Shown piece after piece: positions 15,612-24,052 of a DNA stretch of 64,000 nucleotides. The notes beneath the pieces were generated by a model that was given only the letters and a program-made list of their open reading frames with translations, had not been told where the DNA came from and made no database searches. Within the stretch, counting starts at the first letter, position 1, and every line of letters starts with the position of its first letter. This DNA comes from Nitrospira sp. (GTDB lineage: Bacteria > Nitrospirota > Nitrospiria > Nitrospirales > Nitrospiraceae): NCBI GenBank assembly GCA_037045225.1, contig JBAOHZ010000009.1, positions 2,170,001-2,234,000 of the forward strand, given 5' to 3'. Position numbers and translations under genes: made by a program.

Positions 15612-17819
15612 TTATGGCTGTCGTGCGGGAGTGGTCGATGGGTCCAGTGTCTGGAGCCTGCGCAGCAGGCCTGCAGCCACTGTATGGTCCTCGGCTGTGA
15701 ATGGGGCGTGGCCGAATCGGACTTGTGTGTACAGCTGCGTGAGGGCGTGAACCGCCGGCGAGGCCTCCGACCAACGCTCCTGCACTTGATGAAGCAACTC
15801 CCTGGATGTGGTGCTGGCTGATTTCACAATGCCGCGTTGGGCAAGGCAATCCAACATGCTGGTGTAGAGCATGACGACGGCGCGTTGATGGGGTGAAAGA
15901 ACATCCGGCTGTGACGCCTTGTTTCGAGCGGAGCGCAGCAGCAGTGTTCCTGCATAGACCACGCCCAATGCCAGGATGATGAAGAGGGCGGTTTCCGGGA
16001 TACCGCCTCGTGTGAGGGCGGACATGAATTGCGTGAACGTCGCCGAGCTCTGTGCGGAGAGGGTGTGGAGGAATTCTGAGAGTCTTGTCCGAACGGCGTC
16101 TCCACTCTCCCGAATGCCTTGCACGACCGTGAGTTGATCGTTTGCGCTGAAGTGGACAAAGAGGCGATCCCAGTGAAGACGGCCCGAGTCCATCACCTGC
16201 CCGGCAGATTGCCACCAGGTGTGTCCAATGCTCTCGGGAGCCGGAGGGGTCGGGTCGATCGTGATCCAGCCCGACTTTGGAAAATAGACTTCCACCCAGG
16301 CGTGGGCGTCCCGTTGTCGAACCGTGTAGTAGCCACCGAACTCGTTCCACTCCGTCGCCAGAAACCCCGTGACCAATCGGGCGGGAATTCCGAGGGTGCG
16401 GAGCATGACCACCATCGCCGTGGCGTAATGTTCGCAATATCCTGTTTTTCGGGTCAGGAGAAAATCTTCAAGCGGGTGAGCCGATTGGAGCGACGGCACA
16501 TCCAGGTTGTAGCGATAGTTGGCTAGCAAGTGCCTGTGGATCAGGGTGATGGCTTGGGACACGCTGGTCGCCGGCTGAGTGACCCGATGGGCAAGATCGA
16601 CGATCTGTGGGCTCACGGAGGGAATCTGCAAGTATTGCTGGAGAATAAACTCCGGATACAGCACCGCGGTGGTGGCACTCTCCGCCGGATTGAGCCTGGT
16701 TGGCATGGAGTAGACGGTGTATTGAACGCGGGTATGGGACGGCGAGGCCAGGTGCAAGGAGCCCATGAGATCGGATTGGACTGAGAGCAGATTACCTTTG
16801 ACCGCGAAGGCAAGCGGGGCGCCGAACAGCACGGCCGTATCGAGCGGTTCCAGCAGAATCTCTTGGCGAAGTGCCTGTGCTTGGGGAGGCGGTTTAGTGC
16901 CGGGCGTTCGAACTGTGAAGGTCCCTTGAGGGAGTTCCGTGAGCATCCGACGGAGTGGCAGGTTATTGCTCCAGGATTTTCCGTCATACCGGTTGTAGGC
17001 CACGCCACGTAGATAGAGCGGTTCCCGTGTAGATGGAGTTCCAAGACTGTCCGGCAGTTCCACTCGCATCACGATACTGGGGTCTTGCTTCACTGGGCCG
17101 ATGACTCCGAGATCGACCTGTTCTGAAAAGCCTGTCGTGCGCAGGCTTTCCCCATGGGAGTGTTGCAAGAGGCCAACCCCGACCCGCGGAATCGAAAAGA
17201 AGAAGAGTACGGTGAGGGCGAATGCGCCGGCTGCCATGGCATTGGTAGTCCAAAAGAAGCGGGGCGTAATGCGCGGCAGTGGCGAGTGCGTCTCTCCGGA
17301 GTGAGTGCCGATTGCGTGGTGGCTGACACCCTCCTCCCGCTCCTGCAGCAAGTGATACAGGAGCAACGTCCAGACGCCTGCCACCAGATACACCAAGAAG
17401 AAGGGGGCATACCAAATCTGGGTCGTCATGGCGGCTGAGGCGAGGAGGGTAATCAGGCTAATGGCATAGAGGTGCAAAAAATCTCGACGCTGGTCGAGGT
17501 TGCAGAGTTTGTTCACCAGGAGCAGTACGAGGAAATGGATCCCGGCCGGGAGGAGGTCCTGCGCGACCAGCAGCAGATCGATCCAGAAGCCTGCGAAGGC
17601 CAGGAGGAGGAAAATATTCCATGTCAGGGCCGAGAAGCGGAGATGCTGGACGACTCCGGAGACGCCCGATGTGGGATTCACGCGCAGCAGCGCCACGGTG
17701 AAGGCGGCGCCTGCCAAGGTGAGAAGCCAGAACGGTAAGGGAATCGAGAGCGTCAGGCTCGCGAATCCGGTTGCCGCCAGCAGAATGGAGCTAAGCCGAA
17801 ACGCTCGATCCAGCGTCAT
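15612..17819 (-). CDS. TgpA-type membrane transglutaminase (DUF3488 / transglutaminase core / DUF4129)
   Basis: A 735-residue protein from the ATG at 17819, which overlaps the end of the DUF58 gene by 29 bases. Residues ~1-190 hold about six transmembrane helices (DUF3488 region). A periplasmic part follows, then the transglutaminase core with the Cys-His-Asp triad: C462 in T-G-Y-C-E-H-Y-A, H506 in R-D-A-H-A-W-V-E, D522 in I-T-I-D-P-T-P-P. One more helix lies at ~611-628 before a cytoplasmic DUF4129-like tail. Family members such as Pseudomonas TgpA have periplasmic transglutaminase activity and are often linked to envelope functions. The operon with DUF58 and MoxR genes upstream is the classic context. 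Substrate unknown. Confidence 0.88.
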   Translation of the reverse strand: MTLDRAFRLSSILLAATGFASLTLSIPLPFWLLTLAGAAFTVALLRVNPTSGVSGVVQHLRFSALTWNIFLLLAFAGFWIDLLLVAQDLLPAGIHFLVLLLVNKLCNLDQRRDFLHLYAISLITLLASAAMTTQIWYAPFFLVYLVAGVWTLLLYHLLQEREEGVSHHAIGTHSGETHSPLPRITPRFFWTTNAMAAGAFALTVLFFFSIPRVGVGLLQHSHGESLRTTGFSEQVDLGVIGPVKQDPSIVMRVELPDSLGTPSTREPLYLRGVAYNRYDGKSWSNNLPLRRMLTELPQGTFTVRTPGTKPPPQAQALRQEILLEPLDTAVLFGAPLAFAVKGNLLSVQSDLMGSLHLASPSHTRVQYTVYSMPTRLNPAESATTAVLYPEFILQQYLQIPSVSPQIVDLAHRVTQPATSVSQAITLIHRHLLANYRYNLDVPSLQSAHPLEDFLLTRKTGYCEHYATAMVVMLRTLGIPARLVTGFLATEWNEFGGYYTVRQRDAHAWVEVYFPKSGWITIDPTPPAPESIGHTWWQSAGQVMDSGRLHWDRLFVHFSANDQLTVVQGIRESGDAVRTRLSEFLHTLSAQSSATFTQFMSALTRGGIPETALFIILALGVVYAGTLLLRSARNKASQPDVLSPHQRAVVMLYTSMLDCLAQRGIVKSASTTSRELLHQVQERWSEASPAVHALTQLYTQVRFGHAPFTAEDHTVAAGLLRRLQTLDPSTTPARQP

Positions 17820-18933
17820 CGAAGAGATCCCTGTGTGACTCAGGAGACATGATGTAGTCGACCGATGGCATTTCGCTGCGTCGTGCCGGATCCGCCCAGG
17901 GAGAAAGTAGAATCGTCGGGCCCTCGTGCCCTTCTCCAAGCGCTTGGGCGATGGCTTGTTGAACGACGGTCCACGTTGCCGGTGCCCCTTGTTCGCAGAG
18001 CGCCAGGGCGTGAAGCAGAGGCAGGGATTGGTCGGTCCCGCAGGCCCAAAGATCCTGTTGGTCGCCCAGTACCAAGCGGACTTGGTACCCGTCTTTGAGA
18101 TAGTGATCAATAAGGGAGGCGGCGATCGAGAGCGCCCGCTCGAACCTGTGTGCCGCCTCGTCCGGTGCGACGGTTAAGATCGCCAGCGTGATCGATCGTC
18201 GATTTTCCGCCTCGGTTTCCTTGAGCATGAGTTTTGCGGTCCGTGCCGTGGTCATCCAATGAATGGCGCGAGAATCGTCTCCGTGTCGGAACTCGCGCAA
18301 GTTGTACAGAGAATTTCCGGGGCCTCGCCGCGCCAGGGCGTGATCCTGCCCCAGGGCATTCAATGTCTGCAGTTGGAGTGGCGGAAGGGAGATGATCTCC
18401 GGACAAACGATGAGCGTCGCTTCGAGTGGATAAAACGATTTCTTGTCAAAGAGGCCGAAGGGAAACGGAGTGACGACACGGATCCCGTCTAGCCGGTATG
18501 GTCCGCGTTGCCGCACCAGTAGCGGGTATGAGCAGAGGGTTGATGATGCGGGCGCAAGGTGCGTGAGGTGAATGCCACGATCGAGATCGTTCCCGGCAAC
18601 CACATCGAACAGCCGGAGCGAGACGCTCGGGATACGTGGTTTGTGATTGGCGACTCGAAGTGTTGCGGTGGCCGGCTGATTGACGAACAGATAGTCCGGC
18701 AGGTGACGATGGAAATCCAGTCGCCGCACACATTGTTCCGACAGCAACCCGGACAGCACGACCAGACTCAGCATCATGGCCAGCAGCAGGTAGAACAGAT
18801 TATTGCCGGTATTGACGGCGGCGATCCCAACCGCCAAGGTCAACAAGAGGAAGCGGGTGCCTTCCGTGGTGACGCGGATGGTGCGGTCGCGGAAGAGTCG
18901 ACGGACCAGCGTCTGGAGGCTCTTGGCTGCCAT
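17791..18933 (-). CDS. DUF58 domain membrane protein
   Basis: A 380-residue protein with two transmembrane helices at about 27-62 (F-L-L-L-T-L-A-V..., then L-F-Y-L-L-L-A-M-M-L). A beta-rich region follows, then the DUF58 signature N-L-R-E-F-R-H-G-D-D-S-R-A-I-H-W near residues 210-225. DUF58 proteins resemble vWA-fold proteins and nearly always accompany a MoxR ATPase, which is thought to act as a chaperone for the vWA partner. The gene starts 74 bases after the MoxR stop, and its 3' end overlaps the transglutaminase start, so the three are probably translated as a unit. The function of the complex is not settled in general. An envelope role is suggested by the transglutaminase. Confidence 0.88.
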   Translation of the reverse strand: MAAKSLQTLVRRLFRDRTIRVTTEGTRFLLLTLAVGIAAVNTGNNLFYLLLAMMLSLVVLSGLLSEQCVRRLDFHRHLPDYLFVNQPATATLRVANHKPRIPSVSLRLFDVVAGNDLDRGIHLTHLAPASSTLCSYPLLVRQRGPYRLDGIRVVTPFPFGLFDKKSFYPLEATLIVCPEIISLPPLQLQTLNALGQDHALARRGPGNSLYNLREFRHGDDSRAIHWMTTARTAKLMLKETEAENRRSITLAILTVAPDEAAHRFERALSIAASLIDHYLKDGYQVRLVLGDQQDLWACGTDQSLPLLHALALCEQGAPATWTVVQQAIAQALGEGHEGPTILLSPWADPARRSEMPSVDYIMSPESHRDLFDDAGSSVSA

Positions 18934-19007
18934 GGTGATAATTGGCTGCGTACCGGATGGTCTGATCGTGACGTTGCGCGATGCCAGGTGTCGGTGCCCG
19001 GCAGTTG

Positions 19008-19949
19008 TTACACGGGAACCGGGATCGTCTCAAGCAGGTCTTGAATGACCCGTTCTGTGTGCTCGACGGTGTTGGTGCGCATCCCCTGGGTGCGACTGAA
19101 CATGACGCGGTGTGAGAGGACGGTTGGTGCGAGTTCCTTGATGTCTTCGGGGAGACAATAGGTCCGGTCTCGCACCAGGGCCAGGGCTTTCGCCGCTCTG
19201 CACAGCGCGAGAGCCCCTCGCGTACTCACGCCCAGTGACAGCAGCGTGGTGTGCCTGGTGGCGGACACAATGGCGAGGAGATAGTCCATCAGGCTGTCTT
19301 CCATCCGGACCTTTTCCGCCTGCGCTTGAAGATCGACTATATGTTGCGCGCTGAGTACCGGTTGAATGTCGTCGGCCGGGTGCAGTAGCTGGGGGCGATC
19401 CAGCACTTTCTTTTCCTCATCCGGAGTCGGGTAGCCGATGCGAAGTCGCATAAGGAATCGGTCGAGCTGAGATTCCGGAAGCGGAAAGGTGCCGTGGTAT
19501 TCCGCCGGATTTTGTGTGGCAATGACCATGAACGGCTGACGCAGGGGATAGGTTTGGTTATCCACGGAGATTTGGGCTTCGCTCATGGCTTCGAGCAGAC
19601 TGCTCTGAGTTTTCGGTGTTGTCCGATTGATCTCATCGGCCAGGACGATGTTGGCAAACAGCGGGCCCGGCATGAACTCAAACGCTTGTTTCTGGCGATT
19701 GAACATGGAAATGCCGACGATATCGGATGGTAGCAGGTCGCTGGTGAATTGGATGCGTTTGAAGGAGCAATCGAGGGAGCGGGCGAGGCTATGGGCCAGC
19801 GTGGTCTTGCCGACGCCGGGGACATCCTCGATCAGGAGATGCCCGCGCGCCAGGAGGCAGACCACGGCCATTTCGATCACCTGCGGCTTGCCCTTGATGA
19901 CCTGCGCGATATTGTCCTGTAACGATTTGATAGATTGGGCAGAATTCAC
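19008..19949 (-). CDS. MoxR-family AAA+ ATPase
   Basis: A 313-residue AAA+ ATPase of the MoxR/RavA class. Walker A is GVGKTT at 45-50, Walker B is L-A-D-E-I-N-R-T at 103-110, the sensor region is V-I-A-T-Q-N-P-A-E-Y-H-G-T, and the C-terminal lid domain is of AAA_lid_2 type. MoxR proteins are chaperone-like ATPases that activate or assemble vWA/DUF58 partners. The next two genes on this strand are a DUF58 protein and a transglutaminase, the standard MoxR operon. The gene begins 146 bases downstream of the methyltransferase-like gene, so it may have its own promoter or be cotranscribed. Confidence 0.93.
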   Translation of the reverse strand: MNSAQSIKSLQDNIAQVIKGKPQVIEMAVVCLLARGHLLIEDVPGVGKTTLAHSLARSLDCSFKRIQFTSDLLPSDIVGISMFNRQKQAFEFMPGPLFANIVLADEINRTTPKTQSSLLEAMSEAQISVDNQTYPLRQPFMVIATQNPAEYHGTFPLPESQLDRFLMRLRIGYPTPDEEKKVLDRPQLLHPADDIQPVLSAQHIVDLQAQAEKVRMEDSLMDYLLAIVSATRHTTLLSLGVSTRGALALCRAAKALALVRDRTYCLPEDIKELAPTVLSHRVMFSRTQGMRTNTVEHTERVIQDLLETIPVPV

Positions 19950-20094
19950 GTTGGGATGTTTCGAAGAGGGTGACAGTCGGCACCAGGGGTGTTATGCCAG
20001 AAGTCTAACAAAGGGTCTGGAGACCGTCAATTTATACGGACATTCAGGCGGGAGTTGTATGGCCGGCCGCGGTAACGCGACGTTGGTGCGCCTG

Positions 20095-21423
20095 TCACGC
20101 GGTCTGGATTGACTCCGGAACGAGCGTAAGGAACCAGGGGGGAGTTTCTTCCACCATCCCCTCAAACCGTCGAGCGGTGCTGCTGGCTGGAACGCCTTCG
20201 AACAGAGCGCCGCGTTGAATGATGACCTGTCGGAATCGGTAGGGTGCAGTCTGGCCGGCAGGGGTGTGTAGCACCGAAGGAAAGGTCCGACGCAAGGGGG
20301 TGAGGTCGGATAATAGGCAGGATCCGCCGATCGGGAGCGCTGCGAGCTTGTGGTAGATGTCTCCGAAGACCTCGGACAAATTCTGCGTAGACAGGATGAG
20401 GTCACGAGGTCTGACCTGCGGATCATCGATCAATTGCGACAGGATCTCCCAAAACACTTGAGAGTCAACGGCTCCCAGGACGCATAACGCTCCGCGTGCG
20501 GCCATCAACTCCAGGAGGGCAAGCGGGCCGCGGATATCGAATTTCCACGCCGGAAAGAGCAGGTTCCGCCCGCCGTGGTGCACTTCGAGGGCGGACTCCT
20601 TGCCGTGCCGGACTTGTCGGGACTCTCCCTTTGTGCGCCGCAGCTCTTCAGCCAGGCAGGTTGGAGAGAGGCGCGTAGGTTCATAGGCAAACGTCGGGGT
20701 GGCCGGCGCCCAGCACGTGACGATCAGATACCGTCCGGCAAGACGTTGGTCTTGTTCGAGCGGGTCGAGTGCAAACATGTCTTGATCGCCGTAAAAGCGA
20801 AAGTCCAGGCCAGGTTTGGAGCGCAGACGGTTCAGGCGGATCGGATGGGCGTGCAAGGGGCCACCCAGCTGCGAGACGGGATCCAGCCGGTCAAGGCAGT
20901 GTAGAATCAGGGGCCTGCTTTGCACGGCTAATTGGGGCCCATACAGCGTGGCCAGTTCTTCGGCAAGGGAGAGGTCCCCGGCTCCCAGATCCAGGACGGA
21001 AGCCGGAGACTCCTGTGTCAGCAGGTCAAAGGGATTCTGGTGCCGGCGGATAAATTCGTCGACGGAGTCTGGTGTGACTGCCGGCAATGACCATTTCGTC
21101 GGTTGGTTCCAGCGCACACCGAAGAAAGTACACAGAGCCCGCAAGGCTTTTGTGGGCGAGAGTCCCGTCAGGAGCTTGAGCGATTCGGCGGAGGCGGGGC
21201 GGGTTGCGATCTCGTGCTCCGGCGGCAAGGCTGCGACCAGGGCCTGCTTGATGTCATTCGAGACGGCCGAGGATTCAATGGCCTTCTGGAGCGCACGAAA
21301 GGTGCTTGGCCAGTGCGTTGCGTGGACGAGGTGGCGTGAAGTCTCCCAGGCAGTGGCATCCAGTGACCGTGCTGATGTGACCTGTTTTCGAAAGGCGGTC
21401 AGGCTGTCAGGGGTGACGTGCAT
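20095..21423 (-). CDS. Methyltransferase-like protein of unknown function
   Basis: A 442-residue protein. Residues 141-155 read A-S-V-L-D-L-G-A-G-D-L-S-L-A-E, the glycine-rich motif I of Rossmann-fold SAM-dependent methyltransferases. The region after it is strand/helix-alternating with an acidic residue (L-I-L-H-C-L-D-R-L-D) at the position expected for SAM binding. The N-terminal 130 residues are helical, and the last ~200 residues show no motif that I recognise. It is upstream of the MoxR operon on the same strand. The ATG at 21423 has only a weak ribosome site. Whether it still methylates anything, and what, cannot be told from the sequence. Confidence 0.6.
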   Translation of the reverse strand: MHVTPDSLTAFRKQVTSARSLDATAWETSRHLVHATHWPSTFRALQKAIESSAVSNDIKQALVAALPPEHEIATRPASAESLKLLTGLSPTKALRALCTFFGVRWNQPTKWSLPAVTPDSVDEFIRRHQNPFDLLTQESPASVLDLGAGDLSLAEELATLYGPQLAVQSRPLILHCLDRLDPVSQLGGPLHAHPIRLNRLRSKPGLDFRFYGDQDMFALDPLEQDQRLAGRYLIVTCWAPATPTFAYEPTRLSPTCLAEELRRTKGESRQVRHGKESALEVHHGGRNLLFPAWKFDIRGPLALLELMAARGALCVLGAVDSQVFWEILSQLIDDPQVRPRDLILSTQNLSEVFGDIYHKLAALPIGGSCLLSDLTPLRRTFPSVLHTPAGQTAPYRFRQVIIQRGALFEGVPASSTARRFEGMVEETPPWFLTLVPESIQTA

Positions 21424-21607
21424 GAATCGGTCAGCGGTTTGTGGCTCTCGGCTCGCATGTGGTGATGAAGGCTATTGGATGCGTTTCGGCAGGGTATCGG
21501 GCCGATCAGGAAGGAGTCAAGAGCGCGGCCTTGCGACGTTCGGTACCCTGTGTTAGGTAGACGATATGGCTACAGTCCTGACATGGATTCATCGGGAGGC
21601 CGTTCTT

Positions 21608-22582
21608 GTGCCAAGCCGATTGCTTACGCTGCTGAGTTGTCTCCTGCTGATGGTCGGCTGCCAGGCGAAGGACCACTCGTTGCTGGCCACGAATCAGCTG
21701 TGGAATGAATGGGCGGTGGGTCAGGTCGTGGATGCCAAGACCGGCCTCCCGGTGCCGATGCAGGCGTGGTTGGAGGGCCTGGCCACGTACGATGTGATCT
21801 ATCTGGGAGAAGAACATCACAATCGATCGCATATTGATGCGGCGTTGACGGTGCTTCACTCTCTTATGGGGCGGGGGCGTCGGCCATGGCTTGCGATGGA
21901 AATGTTTGGGTGGGATGGTCAACCGGCTCTGGACGGCTACGTGAGCTCAGCGCAGAGCAGCCGCGTGGAGTTCCTGGAACAGGTCGCCTGGAAACAAAAT
22001 TGGGGCGGAGCCTTCGAAGATTACGAACCATTGGTGCAGTTCGCGAAAGATCAACACCTTCCGCTTTTGGCCATGAATCCGCCGAAGAGCCTGATTCGGC
22101 AGGTGGTGAAGCAGGGCTTGGTCCAAGCGAAGGAACAGCCCGAATGGCGTCAATGGGGCATGGAGGGGGAGGCGATTGTGGATACGCCTGCCTACCGGTC
22201 CCGGATTTTATCTCAACTCCAGGATTGCCACGGCGGTGGGGCTCCCGAGGACTATCAGACCATGTATGAAGCGTCTATGGTCAGGGACGAGGGGATGGCG
22301 AAGACCTTGGCTGCGGCGATGAAGCGGTTACGCGCCCAGGCCAGCCCCGGCCAGGGTCCGCTGCTCAGTTATACCGGCGGAGGCCATGTGCAATATGGGG
22401 TGCCGGTGCCGGATCGTGTGGCTCGACGAGTTCCAGAGGGGCTTCAGCAGGTGACGGTGTATATGGCCACGTTTGAACGGGAACGGGCCGCAGAGCTCTA
22501 TCAGGCCATGCAACAAGGGATTGCGGATTATGTGTGGCTTACCCCCCAGGGGGCTCAAGGACCTCCGCGACGCTGCCGATAA
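21608..22582 (+). CDS. ChaN-like lipoprotein (haem/iron-associated family)
   Basis: A ChaN/DUF399-family protein. The key motif Y-L-G-E-E-H-H-N-R-S-H-I appears near residue 65, and the family's C-terminal T-G-G-G-H-V-Q-Y-G-V-P follows late in the protein. ChaN of Campylobacter is an outer-membrane haem-binding lipoprotein. The GTG at 21608 is preferred because GGGAGG lies 8 bases upstream and the protein then begins with a compact lipoprotein signal (basic start, Leu-rich core, L-L-M-V-G-C lipobox, Cys near residue 18). An upstream in-frame ATG at 21566 would add 14 residues. A GC-rich hairpin follows the stop. It stands alone, divergent from the methyltransferase-like gene. Confidence 0.82.
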   Translation: MPSRLLTLLSCLLLMVGCQAKDHSLLATNQLWNEWAVGQVVDAKTGLPVPMQAWLEGLATYDVIYLGEEHHNRSHIDAALTVLHSLMGRGRRPWLAMEMFGWDGQPALDGYVSSAQSSRVEFLEQVAWKQNWGGAFEDYEPLVQFAKDQHLPLLAMNPPKSLIRQVVKQGLVQAKEQPEWRQWGMEGEAIVDTPAYRSRILSQLQDCHGGGAPEDYQTMYEASMVRDEGMAKTLAAAMKRLRAQASPGQGPLLSYTGGGHVQYGVPVPDRVARRVPEGLQQVTVYMATFERERAAELYQAMQQGIADYVWLTPQGAQGPPRRCR

Positions 22583-22593
22583 GAGTCTTCAGT

Positions 22594-22628
22594 GGCCGCA
22601 CAACTACGCGGCCTCGATTCATTTTTCC
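22594..22628 (+). terminator. Putative terminator after the ChaN-like gene
   Basis: GGCCGC (22594-22599) pairs with GCGGCC (22608-22613) around an 8-base loop, and a short T run (22622-22626) lies a few bases beyond. The T run is short and offset, so termination strength is uncertain. Confidence 0.4.
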
Positions 22629-22719
22629 CAATTCCCCCCGCCTGCGGGATGGCCGTTCACGAGAATCTGTCCTACACTCAGGTTTCGTTGGACAGACGAA
22701 CGTCAAAGGTGGTGATTCC

Positions 22720-23658
22720 ATGACACTCCGGCGATCACTCGGTAGGCTGCAAGGACGACTCGGCGGTACCAATAATTCCACAGGTGGCACTATGAAGGGG
22801 AGAATCGCGTGTTCGGCCGATCGTCTGAGTTTGTTGGAAGCGGCCATGATTAGCTCAGTGGTGGAGCCCAACGCGTTTCAAATCGGAAAGCAATATCAGA
22901 CGGAACGCCGTGTGCAAATGACGGATGCGTCCGATACGGAGCTGACGTCGTCGGTCATGGGCAACTCCGGATTGTATGAACAGACCATTCGTCTGATCGA
23001 TGGCCATCTGGAAGCCAAGTGTTCGTGCACGTTATCCGAGCCGCCGATTTGCCGACACGGTGTGGCTGCGCTTCTTGAGTATCAGCGCTGGTCGACGTCA
23101 CGAGTCGTTCCCAAGCCCAGGGTCACCGCTCCCCGCCTCGAACCAGAGAGGCCGACTGCTAGAGCGGTGTCAACCGATGATGTGAAGTTGAGCGAATTGA
23201 ATCAGTTTACGGAATGGATGCAACGCGTGCTTCAGTCGATTCAGGCCGGTCATCCGGTTCCAGAGCAGCCCAATATCGGACCGGGCCTCGTATCGGCCTG
23301 GGCGCAGGTGATCCAGCAGATGGATGAGCGCAGGCGGGAGAGCGAAGTCGCGCAAGTTGAGCTTGATGCGGATGTTCGGAGTAGAGACGCGGTTGTGGCT
23401 CGCCTCAAGCAGGATTTGGATGCCTCAGTGAAAGAAGTACAATCGCTCCAGGGCATTTGTCGAGACCTCCAGCGTGAGGTGACGGAGCAGAAGGTGGCGG
23501 CGAGCAAGACAGCGGACGTGGCCCGTCAAATCGAGCAGTTCGAGCTCGAGGTGAAGACGATCGCAGGGTTATTGACGGAAAAGGGCCGTCGATTAGAAGG
23601 GCTCTCCGATACCTGTCGAGATGTGTCGTCGATGCTGAAGTCGTTAGGGAAGTCCTGA
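22720..23658 (+). CDS. SWIM zinc-finger protein with C-terminal coiled coil
   Basis: A 312-residue protein from the ATG at 22720, which has AGGTGGTG 6 bases upstream. An in-frame ATG at 22534 lies inside the preceding gene and is rejected. Residues ~30-120 form a SWIM-type domain with C-S-C at 101-103 and C-R-H at 111-113 (C-x-C...C-x-H), preceded by Y-E-Q-T-I-R-L-I-D-G-H-L-E-A-K as in other SWIM modules that bind DNA or protein through zinc. A Pro/Arg-rich linker follows. From ~residue 205 to the end the sequence is a heptad-rich coiled coil (E-V-A-Q-V-E-L-D-A-D...). SWIM fused to a long coiled coil with no SNF2 ATPase is uncommon in my experience. Function unknown. Confidence 0.65.
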   Translation: MTLRRSLGRLQGRLGGTNNSTGGTMKGRIACSADRLSLLEAAMISSVVEPNAFQIGKQYQTERRVQMTDASDTELTSSVMGNSGLYEQTIRLIDGHLEAKCSCTLSEPPICRHGVAALLEYQRWSTSRVVPKPRVTAPRLEPERPTARAVSTDDVKLSELNQFTEWMQRVLQSIQAGHPVPEQPNIGPGLVSAWAQVIQQMDERRRESEVAQVELDADVRSRDAVVARLKQDLDASVKEVQSLQGICRDLQREVTEQKVAASKTADVARQIEQFELEVKTIAGLLTEKGRRLEGLSDTCRDVSSMLKSLGKS

Positions 23659-23730
23659 GTGGCCACTCGGCTGCAAAGAAGGTCCTCCTCCCAGACCGCT
23701 CCCTCCCACGCGCTTCTTTCTATAACCCCC

Positions 23731-23760
23731 TTGCGCCACCCCCGCTCCCTTCAGTACAAT
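23731..23760 (+). promoter_or_regulatory. Putative sigma-70 promoter of the 58-residue membrane protein
   Basis: TTGCGC at 23731-23736 and TACAAT at 23755-23760 are separated by 18 bases, 41 bases upstream of the start codon. The match is good at -10 and moderate at -35. Confidence 0.45.
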
Positions 23761-23801
23761 GCGGGCCTCTTTGGGTATTCCTTGATTACAAGGGGGAAAT
23801 C

Positions 23802-23978
23802 ATGAACAAGCTGATGGCGGGATTGATTGGTGGAATTGTGGCGCTTCAGGCAACCAGTGCGTTTGCCAATGTGAGCGAAGGTCCACCGGACTACAGTGGA
23901 ATCACGGGCCTGTATTACACCTTGATCGCTCTGATCTTGGGTTTTGGGGTCTACGACACCTTCTTCAAGAAGAGCTAA
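23802..23978 (+). CDS. Small exported/membrane protein, 58 residues
   Basis: The product starts MNKLMAGLIGGIVALQATSA, a signal peptide with probable cleavage after F-A at about residue 22. A short polar segment follows (N-V-S-E-G-P-P-D-Y-S-G), then one transmembrane helix at ~37-52 (Y-Y-T-L-I-A-L-I-L-G-F-G-V) and the tail Y-D-T-F-F-K-K-S. AGGGGG sits 6 bases before the ATG, a plausible promoter lies upstream and a strong hairpin terminator lies immediately downstream. It is therefore a stand-alone transcription unit, and probably a well-expressed one. The composition suits a single-pass inner-membrane peptide such as a small subunit of a membrane complex. I do not recognise the family. It is easily missed by gene callers because of its length. 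Confidence 0.72.
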   Translation: MNKLMAGLIGGIVALQATSAFANVSEGPPDYSGITGLYYTLIALILGFGVYDTFFKKS

Positions 23979-23998
23979 CCAGCTTCATAGTCTTGTGG

Positions 23999-24052
23999 CG
24001 TGAAATGTTCCTCCGCGTGATATCGCGGAGAGGATGTTTCACGTCTTTTTCT
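23999..24052. terminator. Strong hairpin terminator between convergent genes
   Basis: A long, nearly perfect stem pairs about 23999-24017 (CGTGAAATGTTCCTCCGCG) with about 24024-24043 (CGCGGAGAGGATGTTTCACG), with a 6-base loop TGATAT. TCTTTTTCTTTTT follows. It terminates the small membrane protein gene. The stop codon of the convergent esterase gene (24039-24041) lies inside the same stem. Confidence 0.85.
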
